NCBI RefSeq assembly: GCF_902489635.1
Contig: NZ_CABUAN010000003.1
Span: 36,319 to 100,318 of the forward strand
Reading direction: 5' to 3'
From: an uncultured Porphyromonas sp.
Lineage (GTDB): Bacteria; Bacteroidota; Bacteroidia; Bacteroidales; Porphyromonadaceae
Length of the DNA: 64,000 nucleotides
Part shown: one piece after another, positions 15,980-24,705 of the stretch
Numbering within the stretch: the stretch's first letter is position 1
Layout: the number at the start of each line of letters is the position of its first letter
Translations under genes and position numbers: made by a program
Notes under the pieces: model-generated
Databases searched by the model: none
What the model was told of the DNA's origin: nothing
What the model saw: the letters and a program-made list of their open reading frames with translations, nothing else

Positions 15980-18031
15980 ATGACACAGTTCAAGACGACA
16001 CACCTATATGCCCTGCTGACCTTTATCCTTCTGGCATTGGTTATCACCCTGCTCTCGCCACATGACGAGGAAACCTTTCAGTATCAAGTGGTGGAGGGTA
16101 AGCCGTGGGTGGGTGAGGAGCTACTGGTGGCGCCTTTTACCTTCCCAATCTACAAGTCGGACGAGATGATACAGCGGGAGCGCGACAGTGTCCGTCAGAC
16201 GATCTTGCCCTACTATCAGATTGACACGATCACGGCCAGTAAGATGCTGCACAAGTGGGATGAGGACTGGAGCAGTAAGTGGAGCCGTGAGGTGACGGAC
16301 GATGCCTATTACTTCTACATCCGTGACTACCTCAGGGACCTCTATCGCAATGGAATCATAGAGGAGGAGATAGCCTCTAAGCTAAGGCAGGAGGATGTAC
16401 TGGAGGTCAAGCTACTGAGTGCCGATCAGGTGAGCCGTCTGACTCCAGCAACGCTCTTCTCAACGCCTATGGAGGCGTACCAGCAGGCTACTGAGAGACT
16501 GCCCCAAGGGATGAGTAAGTCTATCGTCCGCAAGTTTGACCCCAGCAAGTATATCGAGGTCAATGTCTATCCTAACGAGGCTAAGACGCAACAGGTGATC
16601 GACGATGAGCTGCGCAACCTCTCTAAGTCTATGGGAGTGGTCCAAAAGGGCGAGCGCATCATCGGTAAGGGTGAGATCGTGAGTCCTCATCAGTACGACA
16701 TCCTACAGTCACTGCGTCGCGTCACGGAGGAGCAGCGAGAGGGTACCCTGCGGCAGGTGCTGCCAATGAGTGTGGGGACTTTTTTGATTATAACTTCGCT
16801 ACTGCTGGGGCTGTGGTTCTTCCTCTTTTACTACCGACCGCAGATTGTCAAGGAGTACAAAAACACGCTCTTCCTCTCACTGCTGATCCTCATCTACTCG
16901 ATCCTGACGATCATCTTCGCTCGCTACGAATTGGGCGCGTGGGTCTATGCGATCCCGTTTGTGTCGGTAGCGATACTGGTGCGTACCTTCTTTGAGTCTC
17001 GTACAGCGATCTACGTCTTTCTCATCACGGTGCTGATTTGCGCACTCTATGTCTCATTCCCGCTGGAGTTTGTCATCATACAGTTTGTCGCTGGTATGGT
17101 GGCGGTCTTTAGCCTTCGATCGCTCTCCTCACGAGCGCAGATCATACGTGCTACCTTCCTCATCTTCTTGATATACAATGTGATGACCTGTAGCTACTCG
17201 CTGATGACAGGGGGCACACTGGGCAGTAATGATCTGAGCAATCTGCTATACTTCTCCTTCAATCTGATCTTCAATATGTTTAGCTACCTGCTCATCTACC
17301 TCATCGAGAGGACCTTCGGCTATGTGTCGAACATTACGCTCGTGGAGCTGAGCGACGTCAATCGTCCGCTGCCACGGCAGCTATCGGAGCAGGCTCCTGG
17401 CACCTTCCAGCACTCGATGCAGGTGGCACTCCTAGCGAGCGATGCGGCTACCGCTATCGGTGCTGATGCTCGCCTCGTACGTGCTGGCGCACTATACCAC
17501 GATATAGGCAAGATGCGCAATGCGGCATACTTTACGGAGAATCAGGGCGCGATCAATCCGCACGACCAGCTCTCTCCCACAGAGAGTGCTGAGGTCATCA
17601 TCAAGCATGTGACCGACGGACTGGCCATGGCGCAAAAGCACAACCTCCCGCAGGCGATACAAGACTTTATCCGTATGCACCATGGGCGAGGCGTAACGAA
17701 GTACTTCTACAACCAGTATTGCAACGAACATCCCGACGAAACGGTTGATGTGGATAAGTTTACCTATCCTGGCCCCAATCCGAATACTAAGGAAACGGGT
17801 ATCCTGATGCTGGCGGACGCTATCGAGGCGAGCAGTCGTAGCCTCAAGGATCTCAGTAAGGAGACCCTCATAACACATGTCAATAAGATCATTGACTCAA
17901 TCGTCGCTGATGGACTGCTCAACGATACGCCGCTGACCTTTAGGGATATCCAAACGATCAAGGATGTCTTTGCTGAGAAGCTCGCCACCATCTACCACTC
18001 ACGTATTGCTTACCCAGAGCTCAAGCGATGA
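15980..18031 (+). CDS. 7TM-HD phosphohydrolase, probable c-di-AMP phosphodiesterase (PgpH type)
   Basis: This 683-residue inner-membrane protein has an N-terminal membrane helix and a large extracytoplasmic 7TMR-HDED domain (about residues 40-270). A cluster of about seven membrane segments follows (about 275-460), then a cytoplasmic HD domain. The HD pair is His507-Asp508 in YHDIGKM, preceded by FQHSMQVALLASDAA. PgpH relatives hydrolyse c-di-AMP to pApA, which fits the presence of cdaA elsewhere in the window. The ATG at 15980 is preferred over an upstream TTG because of the promoter position. Its last four bases overlap aroK (ATGA), so the two are coupled. Confidence 0.92.
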   Translation: MTQFKTTHLYALLTFILLALVITLLSPHDEETFQYQVVEGKPWVGEELLVAPFTFPIYKSDEMIQRERDSVRQTILPYYQIDTITASKMLHKWDEDWSSKWSREVTDDAYYFYIRDYLRDLYRNGIIEEEIASKLRQEDVLEVKLLSADQVSRLTPATLFSTPMEAYQQATERLPQGMSKSIVRKFDPSKYIEVNVYPNEAKTQQVIDDELRNLSKSMGVVQKGERIIGKGEIVSPHQYDILQSLRRVTEEQREGTLRQVLPMSVGTFLIITSLLLGLWFFLFYYRPQIVKEYKNTLFLSLLILIYSILTIIFARYELGAWVYAIPFVSVAILVRTFFESRTAIYVFLITVLICALYVSFPLEFVIIQFVAGMVAVFSLRSLSSRAQIIRATFLIFLIYNVMTCSYSLMTGGTLGSNDLSNLLYFSFNLIFNMFSYLLIYLIERTFGYVSNITLVELSDVNRPLPRQLSEQAPGTFQHSMQVALLASDAATAIGADARLVRAGALYHDIGKMRNAAYFTENQGAINPHDQLSPTESAEVIIKHVTDGLAMAQKHNLPQAIQDFIRMHHGRGVTKYFYNQYCNEHPDETVDVDKFTYPGPNPNTKETGILMLADAIEASSRSLKDLSKETLITHVNKIIDSIVADGLLNDTPLTFRDIQTIKDVFAEKLATIYHSRIAYPELKR

Positions 18032-18564
18032 CCCTCTACTTAGTAGGCTATATGAGTGCTGGCAAAAGCACCGTGGGACGTGCTCTAGCGGAGCTGCTCG
18101 GCTATGAATTCGTAGATACGGACATCTACATCGAGAGTCGCTTTCGTCAGCGGGTGTCTGACCTCTTCCGGCTACATGGCGAGGAGTACTTTCGCCAGAA
18201 GGAGCGGATGATCCTAGAGGAGATCGCCGGACTTCCCGATGCGGTCATCGCCACGGGCGGGGGGCTGCCTATCTACCATGACAATATGGACCTCCTCCTA
18301 GAGAGTGGCACCGTGCTGTACCTACGTTATAGCAGTGAGGAGCTAGCTCAGCGCTTGGAGTTGACGAAGCGTACCCGTCCCTCGGTGGCGCACCTCACGG
18401 GCGAGGCACTACGGCAACATGTCGAGGAGGCGATGCGTCTCCGTGAGCCGATCTACAGCCGTGCGCATCAGATCATCGACATGGAGGCTCTCGCCACTCG
18501 CGGCATCTCCTCAGAGGCGAAGATAGCACACTGGATCGCTCAGCAACTGCCCCCTGCCGAGTGA
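18028..18564 (+). CDS. aroK: Shikimate kinase
   Basis: This 178-residue P-loop kinase phosphorylates shikimate in the chorismate pathway. The Walker A motif is GYMSAGKST, with Lys13. DTDIYIESRF near residue 30 supplies the shikimate-binding Asp, and ATGGGLPI near 75 is the central family motif. The lid-region arginines are in TKRTRPS. It overlaps the HD phosphodiesterase gene by 4 bases. No clear terminator follows before a miniature transposon at 18586. Confidence 0.95.
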   Translation: MTLYLVGYMSAGKSTVGRALAELLGYEFVDTDIYIESRFRQRVSDLFRLHGEEYFRQKERMILEEIAGLPDAVIATGGGLPIYHDNMDLLLESGTVLYLRYSSEELAQRLELTKRTRPSVAHLTGEALRQHVEEAMRLREPIYSRAHQIIDMEALATRGISSEAKIAHWIAQQLPPAE

Positions 18565-18585
18565 AGCTTACTTCCTAGACAAGTG

Positions 18586-18761
18586 GAGACTGTTGCATAA
18601 AGTCAACAGTCACACAGTTTTGCTTGCAAGATTGTCCAGACTTTGCAGAAAGGATGAAGCGCAAGGCGCTGAGGGTGAGGTCTGAAGGGAGCATACCTCC
18701 GTATGTGACCGAAGCCGAATCCCGAAAGCAACACAGCGATTCGCCTTTATGCAATAGTCTC
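18586..18761. mobile_element. Miniature inverted-repeat element, family A, copy 1
   Basis: This 176-base element is bounded by GAGACTGTTGCATAAA and TTTATGCAATAGTCTC. Next to the left end is a second hairpin arm, GTCAACAGTC. The interior is nearly identical to the inverted copy at 43639-43813. A short frame in it (AERMKRKALRVRSEGS) is conserved between copies, as I recall from P. gingivalis miniature elements. No target duplication is visible at this copy. It has no transposase and would need one in trans. Confidence 0.88.
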
Positions 18762-18770
18762 AAAGGACAC

Positions 18771-18828
18771 AAAAAAGCTGTCGCACATGATAGTCTGCCA
18801 ACTTAGTGGCTTACCATAGTGCGACAGC
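18771..18828 (-). terminator. Strong terminator of the six-gene operon
   Basis: On the minus strand GCTGTCGCAC pairs with GTGCGACAGC over a loop of about 32 bases and is followed directly by TTTTTT. It lies 60 bases past the last gene of the 18888-25998 operon. Confidence 0.85.
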
Positions 18829-18887
18829 CTTGTGCTTATAAGAGGGTGCTGGCTCTCTATCTAGAGAGCGGGACTTCCCCCCCTTGC

Positions 18888-19868
18888 CTAGTGCTGCATA
18901 CGTTCCGATATAGAGCTAATGCTAAAGGTGCCGTCTATCTCCTCAACGGTTATCTTGCCTCGCATCAGATCCATAAAGAAGTCATAGATGCGCTCGGGTG
19001 TCAGCTCGGCTTTTTTACCAGAAGCGTCAAGTCCTAAGTCGTAGACGTCTAGTAGCTTCGTATTGAGGCTAGCGGCGGTCAGGAGGAAGTGGTTTTGCAT
19101 CTTCTCCCAGTCTATGAGATCAGCCGCTAGCACGCGCCCGATGACGGTGTAGCTCCTGACGGTGAGCTGACTCTCCTCAGACGTTAGCGTACTCTTGGTC
19201 TCATCGCTACTGAGGTTCATCATGATACGTCCAGTATTTGCCGTGGGGGGGAGGCCTCTGTAGAGTGCGCCTAGATCTGCCAGGGCTAGGTTAGCTAGCG
19301 TAGTCGTCTCAGGATTGTAGATGATGGGCTCTAGCGAGAAGGCACTGGGCAGCAAGAGTGCGCAGGCACCCTCCATAGAGACACGAGGAGCATTGAAGGT
19401 GCCCATGACGGAGCTCTCTACGGATAGCTCCTTGGTAGCAAAGACACCTCCGATGACCACACAGTTGACCAGTGAGATCTCATCGGCAAAGATGCTGCCT
19501 CCGACGAAAGCATTGGTTAGTCGTACCTCCTTAGCATTGACGTCTGAGAGCATCATCACTTTGCAGTCTCTAGCGTGCGAAACAACGGATCCAATAGCTC
19601 CGACAGCCTTCTCAAACTTGATGACGCCCTTGGCACCACTCCCGATGTGCAACTCTAGATGGGCAAAGAGTGCTCCACGTATGGTGACATCTCCACTGTC
19701 GATGCTTATCTTGTGCCCGTAGACGGCTCCATCGGCGACGGTGTCCTTGCGGATGGTTATATCACGTGTGAGTTCGTTCACGTTCTTAGGTAGTATGGAG
19801 TCTAGGACTCGGTTTGTGTCAAGGACTACGTTGTCTGTATTGAATTGTATCTCCTTTAGTTCTTTCAT
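18888..19868 (-). CDS. Bactofilin-like repetitive beta protein
   Basis: This 326-residue protein has no signal peptide. Residues of about 40-170 show a repeating pattern of short hydrophobic strands with small turns (GAVYGHKISI, GDVTIRGALFAHLEL, GGSIFADEISL, GGVFATKELSV, GTFNAPRVSM). This is the pattern of a right-handed beta-helix as in bactofilins (polymer-forming cytoskeletal proteins). The C-terminal 150 residues look mostly helical and are unrelated to anything I recognise. Gene F, last of a six-gene operon, starts 4 bases after the previous stop. A cytoplasmic scaffold is the likeliest role; identification as a bactofilin rests on pattern, not on a firm family match. Confidence 0.7.
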   Translation of the reverse strand: MKELKEIQFNTDNVVLDTNRVLDSILPKNVNELTRDITIRKDTVADGAVYGHKISIDSGDVTIRGALFAHLELHIGSGAKGVIKFEKAVGAIGSVVSHARDCKVMMLSDVNAKEVRLTNAFVGGSIFADEISLVNCVVIGGVFATKELSVESSVMGTFNAPRVSMEGACALLLPSAFSLEPIIYNPETTTLANLALADLGALYRGLPPTANTGRIMMNLSSDETKSTLTSEESQLTVRSYTVIGRVLAADLIDWEKMQNHFLLTAASLNTKLLDVYDLGLDASGKKAELTPERIYDFFMDLMRGKITVEEIDGTFSISSISERMQH

Positions 19869-19872
19869 AAGG

Positions 19873-20895
19873 CTAGATGGTTTGTAGGGTCTGTATGGAT
19901 TGGTTTTTTGCTAGATGCAGGATAGTCTTAGCTACCCGATCATCCATGCTGTCTGAGCTTTGTATAGAGCTATTGATAAAGGAGAGGAGCCTAGTCTGGG
20001 TCTCCTCTGGTAGCTCGGTCCACTCGAGACTGTTATCGAGGAACTGTGAGCGTAGCTGTGCGTCTAGCTGCTCGCTCTGTGCCATGCCCTCCTGAGCGTA
20101 GATGAGCTTGCTCTCGGCATTGCTCTGGGGGGTGCTGCCCTCTAGATAGAGTATGGGGAGCATAATCTCCTCGTTTTCCCCTCTCTCCTCGAGCATATTG
20201 CTGAGCTTGCTTGTGAGGGTGTAGGTACGCTCTAGGTACTCCCTCACTCGGTAAGTCATCTCTTGGGTTGCCTGCTTGAGATGCGATGAGGTCAGTGTCG
20301 CCTCAAGACGACGATTCTCCTCGGCCGATATGGTCGCTATGCCTAGTGTCTCAGTCGCTACACTTCGGTCGACAACCGCTTCGGCATCTTCGGCAAAGAG
20401 CATAGCGGCCTTGTCTAAAGTTTTGATTCTCGACTCTAGCTCGTGATTGAGATCCGCAAAGATCTTGGCATATCTCTCGGAGATACGTCTGTAGTCGGTC
20501 TCCATCTGCGTCTGCTTGGATGCGCAGCTATCCTTATAGCTTACGAGCTGCATCATGAGCGACTCACAAGACGCCTGCAGCTCCTGAAGACGTAGGGAGA
20601 GGTCTCCACCGAGATAGTCAAAGAAGTTCTTGACGATGCTGTTTGAGATCTTGGTGGCTGACTTTTCCTTTGCTAAGACATGTGCTGCTTCTGTCGCAGC
20701 GACAGAGGCGGTGAGTGCATCGACCCTATCGCGGCAATAGGATACGCTCTGGTCAAACTCGTCCGTATCCACATCAATGGAGATGGTGATAGGCACTGAG
20801 CCGGAGTAAGACTTAGTTCCGCCACTTTCACTACTAGGGTATGATACGGTGCCCGAGTAGTGAACCCGTCCAGTATAGGTCTTCCTATAACTCAT
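19873..20895 (-). CDS. Coiled-coil protein, paralogue of the preceding gene product
   Basis: This 340-residue protein is of unknown function. The N-terminal 40 residues are Tyr/Ser/Gly-rich (YTGRVHYSGTVSYPSSESGG, then YSGSVPITISIDVDT). The rest is mostly alpha-helical. The central segment METDYRRISERYAKIFADLN aligns with MTTDYNLISRRYIKLFSSIN of the neighbour at 20885-21829. The following LTSS and ILYLEGS blocks also align, so the two are paralogues. No transmembrane segment is seen. Its start overlaps the neighbour's stop by 11 bases. It is gene E of the SPFH/zinc-ribbon operon. Confidence 0.75.
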   Translation of the reverse strand: MSYRKTYTGRVHYSGTVSYPSSESGGTKSYSGSVPITISIDVDTDEFDQSVSYCRDRVDALTASVAATEAAHVLAKEKSATKISNSIVKNFFDYLGGDLSLRLQELQASCESLMMQLVSYKDSCASKQTQMETDYRRISERYAKIFADLNHELESRIKTLDKAAMLFAEDAEAVVDRSVATETLGIATISAEENRRLEATLTSSHLKQATQEMTYRVREYLERTYTLTSKLSNMLEERGENEEIMLPILYLEGSTPQSNAESKLIYAQEGMAQSEQLDAQLRSQFLDNSLEWTELPEETQTRLLSFINSSIQSSDSMDDRVAKTILHLAKNQSIQTLQTI

Positions 20896-21829
20896 AACCT
20901 TCTGAATCTAACTGTTGGATAGACTGTGCACGCTGAAACATCTTGCTAATCTCCTCCTTGACACGAGGATCCTCGTCTCTATCTGCAAGCAGCTGTCTAA
21001 ACTCGGTGTCTACTCGCTCTCGTTCGCTCGGATCACCCTCTGACCACGAGCCATGCAGGACGGCATTGATAGAGTGGTCGTGTACGGAGCTGTCTATTTT
21101 TCTGTCGATAGATTCGTTGTCACTCTTTGCCACGTAGTAGTTGATAGCCGGCTCTCCGATAGCTGTCGTAGACTCTACGATAGATATAGGGATGAGTAGC
21201 TCCTCGACGGACTCCACCTTAGTGCGATCCATCGAGGCTTCAGACTTTTGCGCCTCTAGAGCTGTCTCTCTGACATAACGCGAGATGGCGTGGAGCGTTT
21301 GCTCCGCATTCTCTTTTACCCTAGAGGCCAGTAGTGTCTGCGAGGTTAGGATAGACTCTAGCTGATTGGTCGAGATCTGTGCTGAGTTTAGGTAGGCGCG
21401 ATTGTCCATTAACTTGGCATCTCGCTCGACAAGCGAAAAGACTGGTACATCAAGCTCTGCAATCCTCGCATGGAGGTTGTTATTGATACTGCTAAAGAGC
21501 TTGATATATCGTCTAGAGATGAGGTTGTAGTCAGTCGTCATACGAGCCTGTATGGCTTGTAGAGACTGAGCATACTGCACGAGCTCCCAGAGCTCAGTCT
21601 CGACGGAGCTCTTGAGCTCAGCAATCTTTTGAGAGATCTGGGCATGCATCAGGGAGTAGAAGCCCTCGTTGAGTTGGTTGCAGACTTGATCACTCGCTTT
21701 CTCCTCGGCATCCAAGACGGCAGCCTTCATGGCAACCACAGCCCCTGTCGTAACGCTCACGCCCTTGGAAACCCCGTCAATGGCATTCGCCATGGGGCTT
21801 GTGTCAACTGTAAAATTAAAATCAGACAT
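20885..21829 (-). CDS. Coiled-coil protein of the SPFH operon
   Basis: This 314-residue, mostly helical protein has no signal or membrane segment. It shares with gene E (19873-20895) the central TDY..IS.RY.K.F block, the LESILTSQ/LEATLTSS block and a late ELLIPISIVES / EIMLPILYLEG block, so one probably arose from the other by tandem duplication. It lacks gene E's Tyr/Ser/Gly-rich N-terminus. Gene D of the operon, 19 bases after gene C. The function is unknown. Sequence and context suggest a structural or adaptor role beside the SPFH protein. Confidence 0.75.
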   Translation of the reverse strand: MSDFNFTVDTSPMANAIDGVSKGVSVTTGAVVAMKAAVLDAEEKASDQVCNQLNEGFYSLMHAQISQKIAELKSSVETELWELVQYAQSLQAIQARMTTDYNLISRRYIKLFSSINNNLHARIAELDVPVFSLVERDAKLMDNRAYLNSAQISTNQLESILTSQTLLASRVKENAEQTLHAISRYVRETALEAQKSEASMDRTKVESVEELLIPISIVESTTAIGEPAINYYVAKSDNESIDRKIDSSVHDHSINAVLHGSWSEGDPSERERVDTEFRQLLADRDEDPRVKEEISKMFQRAQSIQQLDSEGYEL

Positions 21830-21848
21830 ACGGATTCTCTTTAGGGTG

Positions 21849-23984
21849 TTAGTTTAGAGGCTCAGCATCTGGATCACTCTCGTCGAGATCCTCGTCATCA
21901 TAGTCCTCGTCGTCTTCGTCGTCGAGATCCTCATCATCGACGTCCTCATCATCGACGTCCTCATCATCGAGATCTTCGTCATCGACGTCCTCATCGTCAT
22001 CTTCTAGCTCCTCTGATGTATCGGAGTCTGATGATGTCCAGACAGGAGGTACGGCAGGAATCTCGGGAGCTTCGCCAGTCGCTTCAGCAGAGGTGGCTTC
22101 CTCTTGCGTCGGTATGGCGGGAGCCTGCGTGGTGTCGGCCTGACGGAGTGCCTCCTTGGCAATAGCGTTGAGGTCTATGCCAGCCACCTCGTATGCGAGG
22201 GCATCGACACTGGGTTGTGGTGGCAACTTAGCCTCCTGTGCTAGGAGTGGATCTACCGAGGCTAGAGACTGCCTGCGCTGCTCTAGGTTCTTGACGTTTT
22301 CCTTAGCCACAGCACTATCTCTAGCCTTTTGGTCTCTTAGAGAAGCATCGTAGTACTCTACACGACCAAACTTGTCTGCTCTCTCGGAGATCTCGTCTTG
22401 CAGACGATCCATGTACTCGGAGAAGGCCTTTTGTGCTGCTTGTATCTGCTCTGCCTGTACCTTGTATCCTGCGAGCACCTCTTCGGTTCGATCTTTTTCC
22501 TCAGTGACGGCAGACTCTAGGCTGCGAGACTTTCTCATGCTAGCCTCTGTCTCTTTGTACGAGGCGAGAGTGTTGTAGTCACGGCTGTACTTAGAGAGCG
22601 TACTGTGCATGAGGTTGATGACGTCTGCAGCCTCTGCACGGTTTCTGCCGTAGAAGTCTTCGGTATCCTGGTGCCACTTGGTTAGGTAGCTTAGCTTCTG
22701 GTCTTTGATCTGATTATAGATAGCGAGACGATCCTTTCTGGTGTCCTTAAGTAGATTGGTCACGATAGGAGCGATGATCTCGGACTGTATCTGGCTAATG
22801 CCAAAGGGGACGTTCGTACGACTACCATCCTCAGCGACCCAACTCATGGAGCGTATGTCCAGCTTGACCTTAGAGCTATCTCTAAGGTTAAATGGTCGGT
22901 AGTTGTAGTCGACGGTCTCGTAGTCAAAGGTCTCGTTTTGTATACGCTCTATCTCGTTAGCCTCTAGTACGGGCGAGTAGAAATTGTAAGGTGCCTTCAG
23001 TATGTTGAAGAGTATCCTATTGGAGTAGTCCACGAGGCTACCTGCAGATAGAACCCTCTTGGAGGCAGTCGACTGTACTGTGTCGGCGAGGTTTACCATG
23101 AGGCCTCGGAGCACCTTGTCCATCTCGCCAGACTGATCAGAGAGCGACTTGCGCACCTCGTTGAGCTCAGTGAAGCGATCGATCTCGTCGTCATAAAGGT
23201 GCGTGTCGAAGACCTTGAAGACGGGAGCCCCAGAGGCGTGTGTGGTCGCATGCTCCTTGAGGAAGTTGGCATATGGTGTGTCGGGGAAGACTACGGGTAG
23301 ATCGACATTGTACTCCTCTACATTGCTGAGGCTGTAAGTGATAGTACGCAGCGTACGATCAAGGCGACCGAAGTAGTCATTGAAGTTGACCTTCTGTATA
23401 GAGCGTGAGAAGGCTCCTGTGTCGATCGTCTCAGGCTCTTTTGAGGTCTCTACGATAGGCGCTGTCTCGGTGAGGTCCTTGAGGGTTGAGACGGCATCGT
23501 TGAGTGTGTCAGCCTGCTTGACCACTTGTAGGGTAAACTTCTCACTGCGAGCCACGCCTCCCTGGTCTACGATAAAGCTCTTGTCGTTGTAAGCGACTCT
23601 CTTTGCCACGGGTACGTAAGCGACCCCCATCTTGGTCACACGATAGTCTCTAAAGATGCCCTTGTGCTGCTCTTGGAGCCCATTTATTCGAGCCGCCTCC
23701 TGATCGATCTGCTGGGTCAGCTGATTTACGCGGGCATTTCTCATGAGGGCAAAGACGAGCCCGACGATAGTCCAGCAGAGTATCCAGCCGATGGTGCGCT
23801 CCCTCTTGGCCTTCTCTCTATCTGCTTCATACTTCTCCGTCTGAAACTTGGCATCTGCTATCTGCGCCTCGATAGCCTTCTCCTCGGAGACTATCCTCTC
23901 GGCAGCTGACTTGTAGTACTCGTAGAGGACTTTAGCCTGATCCTGATAGATGTTGGCAGAGTCCTTAAAGATTTTCCCTTCCAT
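21849..23984 (-). CDS. Large coiled-coil membrane protein with acidic repeat tail
   Basis: This 711-residue protein is of unrecognised family. Residues 1-62 are a charged helix, and one membrane segment (TIGWILCWTIVGLVFALM) follows near 65-82. Then comes another coiled coil, a long mixed region, and further helices of about 440-600. The last 65 residues are almost all Asp and Glu in a five-residue period (DVDDE/DLDDE). This looks like a membrane-anchored stalk with a highly acidic end, which could bind cations or basic partners (inference). Gene C of the operon, 12 bases after gene B. Confidence 0.75.
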   Translation of the reverse strand: MEGKIFKDSANIYQDQAKVLYEYYKSAAERIVSEEKAIEAQIADAKFQTEKYEADREKAKRERTIGWILCWTIVGLVFALMRNARVNQLTQQIDQEAARINGLQEQHKGIFRDYRVTKMGVAYVPVAKRVAYNDKSFIVDQGGVARSEKFTLQVVKQADTLNDAVSTLKDLTETAPIVETSKEPETIDTGAFSRSIQKVNFNDYFGRLDRTLRTITYSLSNVEEYNVDLPVVFPDTPYANFLKEHATTHASGAPVFKVFDTHLYDDEIDRFTELNEVRKSLSDQSGEMDKVLRGLMVNLADTVQSTASKRVLSAGSLVDYSNRILFNILKAPYNFYSPVLEANEIERIQNETFDYETVDYNYRPFNLRDSSKVKLDIRSMSWVAEDGSRTNVPFGISQIQSEIIAPIVTNLLKDTRKDRLAIYNQIKDQKLSYLTKWHQDTEDFYGRNRAEAADVINLMHSTLSKYSRDYNTLASYKETEASMRKSRSLESAVTEEKDRTEEVLAGYKVQAEQIQAAQKAFSEYMDRLQDEISERADKFGRVEYYDASLRDQKARDSAVAKENVKNLEQRRQSLASVDPLLAQEAKLPPQPSVDALAYEVAGIDLNAIAKEALRQADTTQAPAIPTQEEATSAEATGEAPEIPAVPPVWTSSDSDTSEELEDDDEDVDDEDLDDEDVDDEDVDDEDLDDEDDEDYDDEDLDESDPDAEPLN
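21882..22007. repeat. 15-bp tandem repeat encoding the acidic tail
   Basis: Degenerate tandem copies of a 15-base unit (minus strand GACGTCGATGATGAG-like) encode D-V/L-D-D-E. The repeat lies at the 3' end of gene C and is a likely site of length variation between strains. Confidence 0.75.
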
Positions 23985-23996
23985 AGCGTATGTGGT

Positions 23997-24701
23997 TTAG
24001 TATTGTTTCTTTCTTTGTTGTGCCAGCTCGAGGCAGTTTCTGAGCCTCTCGGCGATAGTGTCTTGCGCATCTCCCCAGTCTTGCTCGAGGCGGCTCCTTA
24101 CGAGGCTTAGCTGGTCATATAGTTGAGCCTCTAGATCTCTAGCTAGGGCATTGTCAGAGGGGGTTACATACTTCATCGCCTCTCTTAGTTGACTGACTTG
24201 CTCTAGATATTGAGGCGTGCTTGCTTGCTGACACTTGACCTCTAGGACGCGAAGCTGCTGATTGATCTGTTGCAGGCAAGAGCCTCTCCTCTCAACGCGC
24301 TGACCAGCTCTCTCGACGTTGTTATTGACGATAGCAGCTATATAGAGCCCCAGGAGCATGAGGAGGACGAAGATAATCTGAATCACCAGGCACCACTTGA
24401 AGATCCACTCGAAGTATATCGAGCAGATCACGCAGCCGAGGCTCAGCAAGAGGTAAAGCCTCGTACTAGCCCACAAGATACCGTAGCTAGCACTCGACCG
24501 CCCGACTCGCTCTATAGGACCCAGTAGGTCGAAGCCTCGCAGGAAGAGAGCTCCGTAGGCGAGGCAGGTGACCACGAGGTTGAGGTAAAAGAGTCGCTCC
24601 TCCTGTTTGTCTCTCAGGAGGACGAAGTATACAGTGATAATAATTCCTATACCTCCGATGAGAAAGAGGTAGCCTATAAGCCTCAGAACCTTTTGTTTCA
24701 T
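23997..24701 (-). CDS. Four-pass membrane protein with helical C-terminus
   Basis: This 234-residue protein has four hydrophobic segments in the first 125 residues: LIGYLFLIGGIGIIITVYFV, LNLVVTCLAYGALFL, LYLLLSLGCVICSIYF and LVIQIIFVLLMLLGLYIAAI. A cytoplasmic-looking helical tail of about 105 residues follows, with no conserved motif that I recognise. It lies 4 bases after the SPFH protein gene and 12 bases before gene C. By analogy with the membrane partners encoded next to B. subtilis YdjI it may anchor the complex; this is inference only. Confidence 0.75.
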   Translation of the reverse strand: MKQKVLRLIGYLFLIGGIGIIITVYFVLLRDKQEERLFYLNLVVTCLAYGALFLRGFDLLGPIERVGRSSASYGILWASTRLYLLLSLGCVICSIYFEWIFKWCLVIQIIFVLLMLLGLYIAAIVNNNVERAGQRVERRGSCLQQINQQLRVLEVKCQQASTPQYLEQVSQLREAMKYVTPSDNALARDLEAQLYDQLSLVRSRLEQDWGDAQDTIAERLRNCLELAQQRKKQY

Positions 24702-24705
24702 AGCT

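Noticed and set aside
18624..18806. Short frame inside family A element (AERMKRKALRVRSEGS..)
   Set aside because: It is conserved only because the element is conserved. It runs through the inverted-repeat end, lacks a ribosome site, and its other copy extends into different flanks.
21882..22007. Simple-sequence noise at the 3' end of gene C
   Set aside because: Not noise: the frame is kept through all units and ends in a normal stop, so it was annotated as a coding repeat.
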